Shown here piece after piece: positions 6,572 to 6,781 of a stretch of 6,781 nt of DNA (position 1 is its first letter; the number at the start of each line of letters is the position of its first letter). The notes beneath the pieces are model-generated. The model saw only the letters and a list, made by a program, of their open reading frames with translations. It did no database searches and was not told the origin of the DNA. The stretch covers positions 1-6,781 of the forward strand of contig JAUUSJ010000190.1 in assembly GCA_030841965.1 (NCBI GenBank), read 5' to 3'. Origin of the DNA: Blautia sp. (lineage in GTDB: Bacteria; Bacillota; Clostridia; Lachnospirales; Lachnospiraceae). The position numbers and the translations under genes were made by a program.

Positions 6572-6576
6572 CCTCC
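6572..6576 (-). promoter_or_regulatory. Ribosome-binding site supporting a TTG start for the regulator
   Basis: GGAGG, within AAAGGAGGA on the minus strand, lies 8 nt before TTG at 6563-6561. It is the strongest ribosome-binding site near the start of this gene and falls inside the longer reading frame, which makes the upstream TTG and ATG codons unlikely starts. Confidence 0.75.
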
Positions 6577-6614
6577 TTTGCTTGTTTTACTTTTATTTGA
6601 CGACTACTCATGAA

Positions 6615-6620
6615 ATTATA
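6615..6620 (-). promoter_or_regulatory. Possible -10 box of the AraC gene
   Basis: Consensus TATAAT on the minus strand, 51 nt before the TTG start. The -35 region 15-18 nt upstream is poor (CGTGTT or TGTTAA). Transcription would begin near 6608, just at or after the ATG at 6611, which agrees with initiation at the TTG. AT-rich DNA gives such boxes by chance, so this is moderate support only. Confidence 0.4.
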
Positions 6621-6694
6621 AACCCACTCATCCAATTAACACGGACAATACCATTTAATTTAACCTGTTGTGCTAGATAAAAAATAAAAAACTC

Positions 6695-6731
6695 CAACAA
6701 AATACGCTATCCTATTAGTAACAACAAAATA
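6695..6731. repeat. Short direct repeat upstream of the regulator
   Basis: CAACAAAATA occurs at 6695-6704 and again at 6722-6731, 27 nt apart, and each copy is followed by a C/G-rich tetramer (CGCT, GGCG). Between them an inverted repeat, CCTATT (6711-6716) and AATAGG (6728-6733), overlaps the second copy. These could be a protein-binding site or the worn end of a mobile element; neither is shown. Confidence 0.3.
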
Positions 6732-6748
6732 GGCGTTTGCGAAACGCC
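6732..6748. other. Compact perfect hairpin next to the plus-strand terminator
   Basis: GGCGTTT (6732-6738) and AAACGCC (6742-6748) pair perfectly around GCG. It is much more G/C-rich than its surroundings and is separated by no bases from the terminator stem that follows. It may be the first arm of a two-hairpin RNA 3' end read on the plus strand. Confidence 0.45.
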
Positions 6749-6777
6749 AGAACCCGCATAAATACGGGATTCTTTTT
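6749..6777 (+). terminator. Intrinsic terminator on the plus strand at the right edge
   Basis: AGAACCCG (6749-6756) pairs with CGGG-A-TTCT (6765-6773, one bulged A) around an 8-nt loop, and a T-run follows (6773-6777). No plus-strand gene ends here: 6636-6748 has no ATG-initiated frame on that strand. The transcript it would end is therefore unidentified, perhaps a small RNA or the edge of an element. Confidence 0.6.
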
Positions 6778-6781
6778 GTCA

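Noticed and set aside
6695..6731. CRISPR-like repeat
   Set aside because: Two 10-nt copies only, with no third unit and no cas genes in the window.

Overview
The window is AT-rich DNA with strong GGAGG-type ribosome-binding sites, at least one likely TTG start, and gene families typical of anaerobic gut Firmicutes. A Lachnospiraceae-like host is the best guess from gene content and composition; no marker gene in the window proves it. All six well-supported genes lie on the minus strand, so transcription runs from high to low coordinates.

Layout in the direction of transcription: the right edge (about 6636-6781) is non-coding, with a short direct repeat, a compact hairpin and a plus-strand terminator. 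Then comes an AraC-family regulator (6563-5727, probable TTG start), closed by a strong terminator that overlaps its stop codon. A regulatory gap follows, with overlapping TATAAT boxes and a tandem repeat that could be an activator site. It leads into a five-gene series: a GPH-family sugar:cation symporter (5516-4164), a Nif3/DUF34-family metal-binding protein (4143-3253), an SGNH hydrolase of the XynE-like type (3141-1948), a NodB/CE4-like polysaccharide deacetylase (1933-1085) and an esterase-D-type alpha/beta hydrolase (1065-274). A 111-nt gap holding a perfect 11-bp hairpin splits the series between the Nif3 protein and the SGNH hydrolase; the last three genes are 14 and 19 nt apart. The left edge (1-273) shows only a weak hairpin and a doubtful partial ORF.

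Read together, this looks like a small carbohydrate-utilisation locus. The regulator would sense a sugar ligand, the symporter would import a glycoside or oligosaccharide, and three enzymes from three unrelated folds (SGNH, NodB, alpha/beta hydrolase), none with a visible signal peptide, would remove acyl groups in the cytoplasm. No glycoside hydrolase is present in the window. The Nif3-like protein has no established role in such a pathway, and its metal-site motif differs from the common form; it is the least explained member. The substrate cannot be read from the sequence. The XynE resemblance points weakly to acetylated xylan or similar hemicellulose fragments.

For four of the genes the start was fixed by Shine-Dalgarno spacing. 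For the regulator, symporter and Nif3 protein this places the start inside the longest open frame.
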